Part shown: positions 1 through 8,776 of the stretch, piece by piece | Position numbering within the stretch: position 1 is the stretch's first letter | Layout of the letters: each line of letters begins with the position of its first letter | Program-made: the position numbers and the translations under genes | Notes under the pieces: model-generated | Told to the model about the DNA's origin: nothing | Databases searched by the model: none | The model's input: only the letters and a program-made list of their open reading frames with translations | Source of the DNA: Roseospira visakhapatnamensis | GTDB lineage: Bacteria > Pseudomonadota > Alphaproteobacteria > Rhodospirillales > Rhodospirillaceae | Length of the DNA stretch: 64,000 bases | Reading direction: 5' to 3' | Assembly (NCBI RefSeq): GCF_014197915.1 | Contig: NZ_JACIGK010000012.1 | Location: 1-64,000 of the forward strand

Positions 1-2
1 CC

Positions 3-515
3 CACGGGCGGGGCACCGCCAAGCGAACCTATCGCTATCGCTGGATGAACGCCGTGCCGATCCGCGATGGAAAGGACGCCCTGATCGTCAACTGGTTGGA
101 GCTGGAAATCGCCAATCCCAAGGGAAAGGTCACCCAGCGGTTCAGCTTCATCACCGACTTGCCGGTGGACCGCGACACCGTCGTCGACCTCGCCGCCTGC
201 GGACGCACCCGCTGGAAGATCGAGAACGAGACGTTCAACGTCCTGAAAAACCAGGGCTATCACCTCGAACATAACTTCGGCCACGGCAAGGAAACCCTGG
301 CCAGCGTGCTGGTCGTGCTCAACCTGCTGGCCTTCGCGCTACACACCGGCTGCGACCTGATCGGGACCGCCTGGCAGAAGGCCCGCGAGCGCTTCCGCGC
401 CCGCACCCGGATGTTCACCCATCTGGCGACCATCACCGCCTATCTCGTCTTCCCGTCCTGGGCCGCCCTCATGCGCACCCTCACAACCGGAGTCCCGCCG
501 CCCCAGCCACCCTGA
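3..515 (+). CDS. Transposase, C-terminal part (cut by window edge)
   Basis: The frame is open from the first bases of the window and ends at a TGA at 513-515, so only the C-terminal ~170 residues are seen. The segment RWKIENETFNVLKNQGY carries the basic/acidic R-x3-E arrangement followed by Lys found around the last catalytic Glu of IS4-like or ISNCY-type DDE transposases, and the following HNFGHGK and Leu-rich helix fit the same group. It would cut and paste its own insertion sequence. No clear terminal inverted repeat is seen in the 220 bases after the stop, so the right end of the element is not defined. The exact IS family is uncertain, and intactness cannot be judged because the start lies outside. 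Confidence 0.75.
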   Translation, partial: HGRGTAKRTYRYRWMNAVPIRDGKDALIVNWLELEIANPKGKVTQRFSFITDLPVDRDTVVDLAACGRTRWKIENETFNVLKNQGYHLEHNFGHGKETLASVLVVLNLLAFALHTGCDLIGTAWQKARERFRARTRMFTHLATITAYLVFPSWAALMRTLTTGVPPPQPP

Positions 516-734
516 GCCCGCCCCTCCTCACCTGTCCCTTCAATCACCAGACCCGGTTGCGACACACTCCAACCCCATCCTGAGAACTGCTGCCCGTGAC
601 CCCGTCCGCTTGACGGGCGCGGGACCCTGCCGCAGTCTCTCCGGGCCGGGCGGCCACGGTGTGGGCCGTCGTGTCCGGGGGCCGAAGTCGCGCGGCCGGA
701 CGGGGTGTCGCGGCGGCCGGGAGAGAGTGGGGCC

Positions 735-3290
735 ATGCTGAAATTCTCGGAATATTCCATTCGCGGCAAGATGAATGCCGTGATCTTCTTCAGCAATGCC
801 CTGCTGCTCGTGATCATCGCCGCCAGTTTCTCCGTCTGGTCCTATCTGGCTTACAAGCAGAGCCTTGAATCCCGCATGATGGCGGTGGCCGGGCAGTTGG
901 CCAACGCCACGCCCCTGGGCGTGGCCACCGACAATCACGGCGCGGTGGGGGCCTTCCTGAACGGCTATGACCACGAAAAGGCGATTGCCGTCGCCACCAT
1001 CCTGGACCGCGACCTGAACCTGATGACGCGCGCGGACGGTTCTCCTTTCGCGATCTACGTGCGTGGCGACCAGCCCCTGGCACGACCGGCGCCCGCCGAT
1101 CCCTGGGCGGTGCTTCCGGGAGACCTGGGGCCGGTGGTGGCCCGCGCCCTGGCGACCCTGGGCGCCGAGACGGCTGGGGAGCGGGATGCCACGCGGGCGG
1201 TGACCTGGGCCGGCAACCGTGCCCTGGTGGTGCACCCGCTGATGTACGAGGGCGGCCTGATCGGGCATGTGCTCATCCTGTCCGATCTGCATCCCTTCTG
1301 GGACCTCGCCCTCGACCGCGCGCCGTTCTTCGCGCTGGCCTTGCTGGGCCTGCTGGCGGTGGCCTTCCTGGTGGCCGACCGGGTGCAGCGCCTGGTCACC
1401 AAGCCGATCGTCGATCTGGCCCGCACGGTGCGGGCGATCACCGACGGCCAGCGCTTCGACCAGCAGATCGAGGGCCGGCGCTACTCCGGCGAACTGGCCG
1501 AGTTCGTGCTGGATTTCAACGCCCTGCTGCGCGTCGTCAACGCCCGCGACAAGGCCCTGGAACGCTCCAACGCCACCCTGGCCAAGCGGGTGGAGGAGCG
1601 CACCGCCGAACTGCTGCGCAAGAACAAGGCGCTGGCGGTGGCCAGCGAGCAGGCCCAGGCGGCCAACATCGCCAAGACCCAGTTCGTGCAGGTTATCACG
1701 CATGAGCTGCGGACACCCTTGAATGCGATCAAGGGGTATAACGACATGCTCCTCGACACCTTCGAGGACGAGGACGACGACGACGAGGAGATCGATCGCG
1801 AGGAGGTGTTGCACTGCCTCAACCAGACCCGCCTCGCGGTGCGTCACAACATCGATCTGGTGAATCAGGTTCTGGACTTCTCCAGCATCGAGGCCGGCAA
1901 GCTGACCGTTCAGCCCCGTACCCACGACCTGCGCGAGATCCTGGCCGAGATCGAAAGCACGATCTTCGAGTACGCCAAGAAGAACGATAACCGCGTGCGG
2001 CTGGACATCGCCGACGGCGTGGGCGAGATCGAGACCGACAAGACCCGCCTGAAACAGTGCCTGATCAACGTCATGGGCAACGCCTGCAAGTTCACGGAGA
2101 AGGGCGAGATCACCCTGTCCGTGGACGTGCGGGAGCGGAGCGGCGTGCCGTGGGTGCGTTTCGTGGTGCGCGACACCGGCGTCGGCATTCCGCCGGACAA
2201 GCTGCAGACCATCTTCGAGCCGTTCTCGCAGGTGGACTCCTCCATGTCGCGCAAGTTCCCGGGAACCGGCCTGGGCCTGGCATTGGTCAAGAAGGTGGTC
2301 ACCATGTTCGGCGGCCGGGTCTGGGCCGAGAGCGCGGAGGGCCAGGGCTCCGCCTTCTTCATCGAGGTCCCGCGGACGCTGGGCGCGGGGACCGTGGCGG
2401 AGGGCGCGGCCGCCGCCGCCCTGGCGCCGCCGGCCCAGGACCCGGCGTCTCCCTGCACGGCGCGACCCGGGGCACCTGACGCCGCGGCCGATCCGGCGCG
2501 CGACCGGACGCGACCGCTGGTGCTTCTGATCGACGACGACCCGGCGTTTCACGACCGGCTGCGGCCCGCGCTGGTGGACCAGGGCTATCGCACCGCCCAT
2601 GCCTACAACGGCGAGGAGGGCCTCGCGCAGGCCCGCGAGCTGGCGCCGCTGGCCATCCTGCTGGACATCATCATGCCCGGGAAGGACGGTTGGCAGGTGC
2701 TGGAGGAGGTCAAGACCGATCCGGCGCTGTCGCGCATCCCGGTGGTGGTGGCGACCATGGCCGGCAACGCCGACCTGGCCATCACCCTCGGCGCCGCCGA
2801 CGTGTTCCCCAAGCCGCTGGACGCCGACCTGCTGATGGCCTGCCTGGACCGCTGGCGCTTCGACGGCCGGTCTGCGCATGCCCTGGTCATCGACGACGAT
2901 GCCTTCACCCGGGACCTGCTGCGGCGCGGCCTGGAGAAGCACGGCTGGACGGTGACCGAGGCCGCCGACGGCCGGCAGGGGCTGGCCGCCCTGGAGTCCA
3001 CCGGCGCGCCGGCGGTCATCCTGCTGGACCTGATGATGCCGGAGGTCGATGGCTTCCAGGTGGTGCGGCGCCTGCGGGAACGGCCCGACTGGGCGGCCAT
3101 CCCGGTCATCGTCATGACCGCCAAGGACCTGTCGCGGGAGGAACAGGCGTTCCTGAACGCCAACGTCGGGAGCGTGCTGGAAAAGGGAACCTTCGAGGCG
3201 CGCGCGCTGTTGGCCCAGATCGAGGGCCTAGTCGGGGTGACCGCCACCGATGACGACGCCGGGTCACCCCCCGGCCCCACACCCCCCTGA
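735..3290 (+). CDS. Membrane hybrid sensor histidine kinase with two receiver domains
   Basis: Predicted inner-membrane sensor of 851 residues. TM1 lies near 15-38, a ~150-residue periplasmic region follows, TM2 near 197-215, a HAMP-like linker and coiled coil to ~315, then HisKA with His323 in THELRTPLN. The HATPase spans about 430-545 (N box around NVMGNACKF, G boxes DTGVGIP and GTGLGLAL). Two receivers follow, with predicted phospho-Asp644 (LLDIIMP) and Asp765 (LLDLMMP). No HPt domain is present. The ATG at 735 is chosen over an in-frame GTG at 705 because GGGAGAGAG sits just before it. An unusual run of Asp/Glu (344-357) lies inside HisKA after the phosphorylated helix. A stand-alone receiver follows 15 bp downstream, suggesting a multistep phosphorelay. 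The stimulus is unknown. Confidence 0.93.
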   Translation: MLKFSEYSIRGKMNAVIFFSNALLLVIIAASFSVWSYLAYKQSLESRMMAVAGQLANATPLGVATDNHGAVGAFLNGYDHEKAIAVATILDRDLNLMTRADGSPFAIYVRGDQPLARPAPADPWAVLPGDLGPVVARALATLGAETAGERDATRAVTWAGNRALVVHPLMYEGGLIGHVLILSDLHPFWDLALDRAPFFALALLGLLAVAFLVADRVQRLVTKPIVDLARTVRAITDGQRFDQQIEGRRYSGELAEFVLDFNALLRVVNARDKALERSNATLAKRVEERTAELLRKNKALAVASEQAQAANIAKTQFVQVITHELRTPLNAIKGYNDMLLDTFEDEDDDDEEIDREEVLHCLNQTRLAVRHNIDLVNQVLDFSSIEAGKLTVQPRTHDLREILAEIESTIFEYAKKNDNRVRLDIADGVGEIETDKTRLKQCLINVMGNACKFTEKGEITLSVDVRERSGVPWVRFVVRDTGVGIPPDKLQTIFEPFSQVDSSMSRKFPGTGLGLALVKKVVTMFGGRVWAESAEGQGSAFFIEVPRTLGAGTVAEGAAAAALAPPAQDPASPCTARPGAPDAAADPARDRTRPLVLLIDDDPAFHDRLRPALVDQGYRTAHAYNGEEGLAQARELAPLAILLDIIMPGKDGWQVLEEVKTDPALSRIPVVVATMAGNADLAITLGAADVFPKPLDADLLMACLDRWRFDGRSAHALVIDDDAFTRDLLRRGLEKHGWTVTEAADGRQGLAALESTGAPAVILLDLMMPEVDGFQVVRRLRERPDWAAIPVIVMTAKDLSREEQAFLNANVGSVLEKGTFEARALLAQIEGLVGVTATDDDAGSPPGPTPP

Positions 3291-3305
3291 ACCCGAGGAG
3301 ACCGC

Positions 3306-3710
3306 ATGGCCAAGCTGCTGGTCGTCGAGGATAACGACATGAACTGGGACATGCTGTCCCGCTGGCTGCGCAAACGCGGCTTCGATCTGGCCCGCGCCGT
3401 CAATGGCGAGGAGGCCGTGGTCATGGCGGCGGACGAGGCGCCGGACCTGATCCTCATGGACATGGGCCTGCCCATCAAGGACGGCTACCAGGCCACCCGC
3501 GAGATCAAGGCCAACGAGGCCACCCGCGCCCTCCCGGTCATCGCCCTGACCGCCAACGCCATGGCCGAGGACGAGGAGCGGGCCATGTCCGCCGGGTGCG
3601 ACGGCTATCAAAGCAAGCCGATCGACTTCCCCCAACTGCTGCGCACCATGCAGCCGCTGTTGCCCGGCGCGCTGCCGGAGAAGGCCCAGAAGTTCCTGGA
3701 CACGCACTGA
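3306..3710 (+). CDS. Single-domain response regulator (CheY/DivK-like)
   Basis: This 134-residue protein is a receiver domain only. The acidic pocket is E8/D9, the predicted phosphorylation site is Asp52 in LILMDMGLP, and the switch Thr and conserved Lys are seen in ALTANAM and SKPID. It starts 15 bp after the hybrid kinase, behind a GAGGAGACC ribosome site, so the two are almost certainly co-transcribed and the kinase or its receivers are the likely phospho-donor. There is no DNA-binding or enzymatic output domain, so it acts by protein contact or as a phosphate shuttle. The sequence resembles DivK-type regulators, but the cell-cycle partners are not here, so I do not assign that name. Confidence 0.93.
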   Translation: MAKLLVVEDNDMNWDMLSRWLRKRGFDLARAVNGEEAVVMAADEAPDLILMDMGLPIKDGYQATREIKANEATRALPVIALTANAMAEDEERAMSAGCDGYQSKPIDFPQLLRTMQPLLPGALPEKAQKFLDTH

Positions 3711-3789
3711 GGGCCGGGCCGGCCCGGTGGGGCGGCACGGGTGGTTTGGATGGGCGTGCCCGGGGCGGGCACGCGAGGAAACGGAGTCC

Positions 3790-4737
3790 ATGACAACGAT
3801 ATCGCGCCGTCGGGCGTTGACCGGGGCCGTGCTTGCGGCGCCGCTGGCCGGGCTTGGCCCGGCGGCGGCCCGCGCGGGGACCCAGACACTGGCGGATCCT
3901 CTGGCGGATCCTCTGGCGGATCCTTTGGTGGACCCTGGCCGTGATGGCCTGGACGAGCGGCTTGCCGACCTGGAGCGCGCGCATGGCGGTCGGCTGGGCG
4001 TCGCCGTGCTCAATCTCGGCAGTGGCCGTCGGGTCGATCACCGGAGCGGCGAGCGCTTCCTGATGTGCAGCACCTTCAAGGTTCTGGCGGCCGCCCTGGT
4101 CCTGGCCCGGGTGGATCGCGGGGACGAACGCCTCGACCGGCGGGTGGTGTTTTCGCGCGATGACCTGGTTCCGTGGTCGCCCGTGACCGAGACCCGGGTC
4201 GGGGACCCCGGCATGAGCATGGAGGATCTGTGCGCGGCCGCCATGACCTGGAGCGACAACACCGCCGGCAATCTGCTCCTCGCCAGCTTTGGCGGGCCGT
4301 CGGCCCTGACGGCCTACGCGCGCGCCCTGGGAGACCCGGTGACCCGGCTCGACCGGATCGAGCCGGCGTTGAACGAACACGACACCGCCGATGACGTCCG
4401 CGATACGACGACGCCGGCGGCCATGCTGGAGACCCTGCGCTCCCTTCTGTTCACCGATGCCCTGTCCCGCGCCGGGCGTGCCCGGCTGGCGGCGTGGCTG
4501 ATGGCCAACAAGACGGGCGCGACGCGGATCCGGGCCGGCCTGCCGTCGACGTGGCTGTTCGGCGACAAGACCGGCAGCAACAGCCGGGCGAGCGGAAACC
4601 TCAACGATATCGGCATCGCCTGGCCGTCCGACCGGGCGCCGGTGATCGTGACCGGCTATTGCAGGATGCCGTCGCGAACGCCGGAGGAGCGGAACGGCGT
4701 GCTGGCGGCCGTCGGGCGCATCGCCGCCCAGGTGTGA
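3790..4737 (+). CDS. Class A beta-lactamase, Tat-exported
   Basis: Serine beta-lactamase of 315 residues, hydrolysing the beta-lactam ring in the periplasm. All class A motifs are present: S94-T-F-K97 (Ambler 70-73), S155-D-N157 (130-132), E191-x3-N195 (166-170) and K260-T-G262 (234-236). The N-terminus SRRRALTGAVLAAPLAG is a twin-arginine-type signal. The start at 3790 is chosen because the signal follows directly and GAGGAAACGGAG precedes it; upstream in-frame starts would bury the signal. Between signal and mature domain lies a four-copy L-A/V-D-P repeat encoded by tandem 12-bp units, probably a flexible spacer. The gene stands alone without an ampR-like regulator, which suggests an intrinsic chromosomal enzyme. 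The substrate range cannot be read from sequence. Confidence 0.93.
   Translation: MTTISRRRALTGAVLAAPLAGLGPAAARAGTQTLADPLADPLADPLVDPGRDGLDERLADLERAHGGRLGVAVLNLGSGRRVDHRSGERFLMCSTFKVLAAALVLARVDRGDERLDRRVVFSRDDLVPWSPVTETRVGDPGMSMEDLCAAAMTWSDNTAGNLLLASFGGPSALTAYARALGDPVTRLDRIEPALNEHDTADDVRDTTTPAAMLETLRSLLFTDALSRAGRARLAAWLMANKTGATRIRAGLPSTWLFGDKTGSNSRASGNLNDIGIAWPSDRAPVIVTGYCRMPSRTPEERNGVLAAVGRIAAQV
3889..3936 (+). repeat. 4 x 12-bp tandem repeat within beta-lactamase
   Basis: Three perfect copies of CTGGCGGATCCT (3889-3900, 3901-3912, 3913-3924) are followed by a diverged fourth (3925-3936). They encode LADP-LADP-LADP-LVDP just after the signal peptide. Because 12 is a multiple of 3, copy-number changes would keep the frame and only alter spacer length. 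Confidence 0.97.
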
Positions 4738-4920
4738 CGCGCCCCCTCGGTCCCCACGCCATCCCCGCCGTGGATCCGGCGCGAGGGTGGCGCACCCATC
4801 GAGTCGAGCGGCCATCGCGGTTTGGCTTGACGAGGCCCCGCGCGGGACGGTGTGTTAAGGCACGTGGTCCGTGCTCATGCGCCGGCCTTCCGCCACCTGC
4901 CTCATTTTGGAGACGCCCCC

Positions 4921-5370
4921 ATGCCAGCGATCAGCCTGATTACCCTGGCGGTGGCCAGCGTGCCCCGCGCCCGTGCCTTCTACGAGGCCCTGGGGATGCG
5001 GACTTCCCCCCTGGGCAACGAATCGGTGGCGTTCCTGGACGCCGGCGGCGTGGTCCTGAGCCTGTACGGACGCGAGGCCCTGGCCGGCGATACCGGCCTG
5101 ACCGACGCCCGTCCGGGGGGGATCACCCTGGCCCTCAACGTGGAGCGCGCGGAACAGGTCGGCGAGCGCCTGGCCGACGCCGTGGCGGCCGGCGCCCGCA
5201 CGCTGAAGGAACCACGCGAGATGCCCTGGGGGGGCGTGACCGCCTATTTCGTCGATCCGGATGGCCACCCCTGGGAGATCACCTGGGTGGCGGAGTTCCC
5301 GCTGACCGAGGACGGGCGCATCGTGCTGGCCATGGGCGATGACGAGGACGGCGGCGGAACCACCGCCTGA
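4921..5370 (+). CDS. VOC (glyoxalase/bleomycin-resistance fold) protein
   Basis: A 149-residue protein of the vicinal-oxygen-chelate superfamily, with two beta-alpha-beta-beta-beta halves. The opening MPAISLITLAVASVPRARAFYEALGM and the closing AYFVDPDGHPWEITW are typical of the group; the conserved Asp-Pro-x-Gly-x-x-x-x-x-x segment is near the C-terminus. The start at 4921 is chosen because GGAGACGCC precedes it and the fold begins at once. Family members include glyoxalases, extradiol dioxygenases and antibiotic-binding proteins. Members with this short ending are often annotated only as VOC proteins, and the specific function is not predictable here. The gene is monocistronic, with ~110 bp to pyrB. 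Confidence 0.85.
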   Translation: MPAISLITLAVASVPRARAFYEALGMRTSPLGNESVAFLDAGGVVLSLYGREALAGDTGLTDARPGGITLALNVERAEQVGERLADAVAAGARTLKEPREMPWGGVTAYFVDPDGHPWEITWVAEFPLTEDGRIVLAMGDDEDGGGTTA

Positions 5371-5478
5371 CCGGGCCATGACCGTGGCACCTTTGGGGGC
5401 CTTGGTGCGGGGGAGGGGCGTGCCGCGCGGGCGCCCCCCCTTGCCGCGATCGACCCCCTTGGCTATGGTGCGCCGGCC

Positions 5479-6456
5479 ATGACCGACGCTTCCTTTCGCC
5501 ATCGTGATCTTCTCGGCATCCAGGGATTGACCCCCCCGGAGATTCAACATCTGCTGGACTTGGCGGATGGCCATGTGGACCAGTGCCGCGGCCTGGACAA
5601 GGCCAGTGATGCCATGGCCGGACGCACGGTCATCAACCTGTTCTTCGAAAACTCCACCCGCACGCGCACCTCGTTCGAACTGGCCGCCAAGCGTCAGGGC
5701 GCCGAGGTCATCAACATGCAGGTGTCCACCAGCTCGGTGTCCAAGGGCGAGACCCTGATCGACACGGCGGTGACCCTGAACGCCATGCATCCGGACGTGC
5801 TGGTGGTGCGCCATCCCGAGTCCGGCGCCGTCAAGCTGCTGGCCGAAAAGGTGAACTGCGCCGTCGTCAACGGCGGCGACGGCAGCCACGAGCACCCCAC
5901 CCAGGCGCTGCTGGACGCGCTGACCATCCGCCGTCGCCGGGGCCGCCTGGACGGCCTGCGGGTGGCCATCTGCGGCGACGTGCTGCACAGCCGCGTGGCC
6001 CGCTCCAACATCTTCCTGCTGACCACCATGGGGGCTCAGGTGCGCCTGATCGGCCCGCGCACCCTGGTGCCCGGCTCCTTCGTGGCCATGGGGGTCGAGG
6101 TGTTCACCAACATGAAGGACGGCCTCAAGGACTGCGACATCGTCATGATGCTGCGGTTGCAGACCGAGCGGATGCGCGGCAACTTCATCCCCTCCGTGCG
6201 CGAATACTTCCGGTTCTTCGGCCTGGACCGGGATACCCTCGCCCGGGCGCGGTCGGACGCGCTGATCATGCATCCCGGTCCCATGAACCGGGGCGTGGAG
6301 ATCGACTCCGAGGTCGCCGACGACTTCGAGCGCAGCGTCATTCGCGAGCAGGTGGAGATGGGCGTCGCCGTGCGCATGGCGGTGCTCAACCTGCTGGCCC
6401 GCAACCTGGATGACCGGCGCCGCAACCAGCCCTTGACCGGACCGGGGGGCGCCTGA
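5479..6456 (+). CDS. pyrB: Aspartate carbamoyltransferase catalytic subunit
   Basis: Catalyses carbamoyl phosphate + L-aspartate to N-carbamoyl-aspartate, the committed step of pyrimidine synthesis. The 325-residue length is typical. The carbamoyl-phosphate loop is seen in [11 protein letters not shown], the SxxK loop in [20 protein letters not shown] follows mid-protein, and the C-terminal [11 protein letters not shown] closes the active site. The stop TGA overlaps the ATG of the downstream pyrC by one base, indicating tight co-translation. No pyrI regulatory subunit is seen. Together with pyrC this suggests the non-PyrI class in which ATCase assembles with a dihydroorotase-like partner. No strong Shine-Dalgarno precedes the start, but the alignment of the N-terminus to the family supports it. 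Confidence 0.98.
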   Translation: MTDASFRHRDLLGIQGLTPPEIQHLLDLADGHVDQCRGLDKASDAMAGRTVINLFFENSTRTRTSFELAAKRQGAEVINMQVSTSSVSKGETLIDTAVTLNAMHPDVLVVRHPESGAVKLLAEKVNCAVVNGGDGSHEHPTQALLDALTIRRRRGRLDGLRVAICGDVLHSRVARSNIFLLTTMGAQVRLIGPRTLVPGSFVAMGVEVFTNMKDGLKDCDIVMMLRLQTERMRGNFIPSVREYFRFFGLDRDTLARARSDALIMHPGPMNRGVEIDSEVADDFERSVIREQVEMGVAVRMAVLNLLARNLDDRRRNQPLTGPGGA

Positions 6457-7766
6457 TGGCCATCGATACACCCGGCCGCGTCGCCTACATCAACGCCCGC
6501 CTGCTGGACCCCGCCACCGGCCTGGACGCGGGGGGCGGGCTGCTGACCGAGGGCGAACACATCGTCCACCTGGCCCCCGGCCTGTTCCGGGACGGCCCGC
6601 CGGTCGGTGCCCAGGTGGTGGACTGCCGAGGCGCCTGTCTGGCGCCCGGTCTGGTGGATATGCGCACGCAGCTGCGGGAGCCCGGCCAGGAGCACAAGGA
6701 AAGCTTCAAGAGCGCGGGGCGCGCCGCCGCCGCCGGCGGCGTCACGTCGATGGTCGGGCTGCCCAACACCAACCCGGTGATCGATGGCGAGGCGGCGGTG
6801 GAGTTCGTCGCCCGCCGCGCCCGTCTGATCGGCCTGGCCAAGGTGTTCACCTACGCCGCCGCCACCAAGGGGCTGGAGGGCCGGGAACTGGCCGAGGTCG
6901 GGCTGTTGCGCCAGGCCGGCGCGCTGGCCTTCACCGACGGCGTCAAGGCCGTGGCCGACGCCCAGGTCATGCGCCGGCTGCTGGCCTACGCCGCCAGCCA
7001 CGACCTCTTGGTGATCCAGCACCCGGAGGAGCCCAGCCTGGCCGGCAGCGGCGCCATGAACGCCGGCGAGATGGCCACCCGCCTCGGGCTCGCGGGCATT
7101 CCGCGCGAGGCGGAACTCATCATGCTGGAACGGGACATGCGCTTGGTGGCCATGACCGGGGCGCGCTATCACGCCGCCCACGTCAGCACCGCCGAGGGCG
7201 TGGACATCCTGCGCCGCGCCAAGGCCCAGGGCCTGCGGGTAACCGCCGACACGGCGCCGTTCTACTTCGCGCTCAACGAGTTGGAGGTGGGCGACTACCG
7301 GACCTTCGCCAAGCTGTCGCCTCCCTTGCGCGCCGAGGCCGACCGTCAGGCCGTCATCGCCGGCCTGGTCGACGGCACGCTGGACGCCATCGCCTCCGAT
7401 CATTGCCCGCAGGACGCCGATACCAAGCGCCTGCCCTTCAACCTCGCGGAGTTCGGCGGGATCGGCCTGGAAACCCTGCTGCCGGTGACGTTGTCGCTGG
7501 TGCATGGCGGCCATTTGTCGCTTCTGGACGCGCTGGACCGGGTGACCCGGGCGCCGGCCGACCTGCTGGGCCTGGACGCCGGCCGCCTGCGCACCGGCGC
7601 GCCCGCCGATCTGGTGGTGTTCGATCCCGACCGGCCGTGGAAGGTGGTCGCCGACACCATGCGCTCCAAGGCCAAGAACACGCCGTTCGACGGCCATCTG
7701 GTGCAGGGGCGCGTGATCCGGACCGTGGTGGACGGGCGCGCGGTGTTCCCCGAGGGCGAGGGCTGA
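6456..7766 (+). CDS. pyrC: Dihydroorotase-family protein partnered with PyrB; metal HxH motif altered
   Basis: A 436-residue amidohydrolase of the class I dihydroorotase family, which cyclises carbamoyl-aspartate to dihydroorotate. Family landmarks are GLVDM...LREPGQEHKES (65-83), GGVTSMVGLPNTNPVID, HPEEP (His189), HAAHVSTAEG (His242) and IASDHCPQD. The first metal motif, normally D-x-H-x-H, reads D68-M-R70-T-Q72, so both histidines that bind the alpha metal are replaced. The other ligands (His189, His242, C-terminal Asp) remain. In Pseudomonas a dihydroorotase-like PyrC' without this motif is catalytically dead and acts as a scaffold for PyrB. The same may hold here, or this lineage may use a one-metal site. 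It overlaps pyrB by one base; plsY follows after 50 bp. Confidence 0.92.
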   Translation: MAIDTPGRVAYINARLLDPATGLDAGGGLLTEGEHIVHLAPGLFRDGPPVGAQVVDCRGACLAPGLVDMRTQLREPGQEHKESFKSAGRAAAAGGVTSMVGLPNTNPVIDGEAAVEFVARRARLIGLAKVFTYAAATKGLEGRELAEVGLLRQAGALAFTDGVKAVADAQVMRRLLAYAASHDLLVIQHPEEPSLAGSGAMNAGEMATRLGLAGIPREAELIMLERDMRLVAMTGARYHAAHVSTAEGVDILRRAKAQGLRVTADTAPFYFALNELEVGDYRTFAKLSPPLRAEADRQAVIAGLVDGTLDAIASDHCPQDADTKRLPFNLAEFGGIGLETLLPVTLSLVHGGHLSLLDALDRVTRAPADLLGLDAGRLRTGAPADLVVFDPDRPWKVVADTMRSKAKNTPFDGHLVQGRVIRTVVDGRAVFPEGEG

Positions 7767-7816
7767 CACGACCCGGTCCCGACCCTGACCCTGACCACGT
7801 ACCGGGAGTCCGCGAC

Positions 7817-8509
7817 ATGGCCGATCCGCTGGCCCTCCTGCTGGCCGCCCTCGGCGGTTACCTGCTGGGCGCCGTTCCCTTCGGCCTGGTGCTGACGCGC
7901 CTCGCGGGCCTGGGGGACATCCGTGCCATTGGCTCCGGCAACATCGGCGCCACCAATGTGCTGCGCACCGGGCGCAAGGACCTGGCGCTCGCCACGCTGC
8001 TGCTGGATTCCGGCAAGGGGGCCATCGCCGCCCTGGGCGCCCAGGCGCTGGCGGGATGGTCTGGGGCGGGATGGGGCACGGTGGCCCCGGCGGTGCCGGT
8101 GGTCGCCGGGGTGGCCGCCGTCGTCGGCCACAACTATCCGGTCTGGCTGCTGTTCCGGGGCGGCAAGGGGGTGGCCACCACGCTGGGCGTGATCCTGGCC
8201 ACGGCGTGGCCGGTGGGGCTGCTGGCCTGCCTGACCTGGTTGACGATGGCGGTTCTGTTCCGCTATTCGTCGTTGGCGGCGCTGACCGCCTTGTCGGTGG
8301 CGCCGGCGCTGGCCCTGGCCTTGGCCGAGCGGCCGCACGCGGCGGGATTCGCGGTGCTTGGCCTGTTGGCGTGGTGGCGTCACCGCGATAATGTCCGCCG
8401 ACTGGTGAACGGCACCGAAAGCCGGATCGGGCAGGCGGCGAAACCCGCGAGCGCCGCCGCCGCGCCGCCGCCGGACTCCGATGGGGGGTCTGATGAGGAG
8501 GCACGATGA
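7817..8509 (+). CDS. plsY: Acyl-phosphate:glycerol-3-phosphate acyltransferase
   Basis: Integral membrane enzyme that acylates glycerol-3-phosphate from acyl-phosphate to give lysophosphatidate, the first step of phospholipid synthesis. The 230 residues begin with a hydrophobic segment and carry the three PlsY signatures: GSGNIGATNVLRTG, the central HNYPVWLLFRGGKGVATTLG, and a late HRDNVRRLVNGTE. About five to seven TM segments are expected. The start at 7817 follows a GGGAGTCC site; earlier in-frame codons overlap pyrC and lack family similarity. In many alphaproteobacteria plsY is followed by dprA and topA. Here those two lie 13 kb away on the other strand. The C-terminal tail is Ala/Pro rich. 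Confidence 0.95.
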   Translation: MADPLALLLAALGGYLLGAVPFGLVLTRLAGLGDIRAIGSGNIGATNVLRTGRKDLALATLLLDSGKGAIAALGAQALAGWSGAGWGTVAPAVPVVAGVAAVVGHNYPVWLLFRGGKGVATTLGVILATAWPVGLLACLTWLTMAVLFRYSSLAALTALSVAPALALALAERPHAAGFAVLGLLAWWRHRDNVRRLVNGTESRIGQAAKPASAAAAPPPDSDGGSDEEAR

Positions 8510-8776
8510 GAAGGCCAGGCGGTCGTCTGGACCGAGATCACGTGTGGCCGGCTGATTTGCATGACGTTTTATGGGTATTGCGCTAGCCTGCGCCGCGACA
8601 GGGCAGACGCGGGATCTCCAGTGCGCGTCGCCGGAACCGCCGGTGCATCAAAGGACCGGTCAGCTCATGGAACAGCCGTGCAGGACGTCATGACCGCGGC
8701 GCGAACGTGGATCACTTTTGAGAGGCGTCCCGTCGAGTCCGGATATCGACGGCGCGGCGATCGACAAGGGGCGTCC

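Noticed and set aside
540-2942. 800-residue open frame opposite the hybrid kinase
   Set aside because: His/Gln/Arg/Gly-rich translation with no domain; it mirrors the codon bias of the real GC-rich gene.
3714-3727. Perfect 14-bp GC palindrome after the receiver gene
   Set aside because: Made only of G and C with no loop or U-run; too likely by chance at this GC content to call a terminator.
3889-3936. CRISPR-like repeat
   Set aside because: Units are contiguous with no spacers and are coding.
4855-6471. 538-residue frame opposite the VOC and pyrB genes
   Set aside because: Crosses two real genes and a spacer; composition is His/Gln/Gly-rich without structure.
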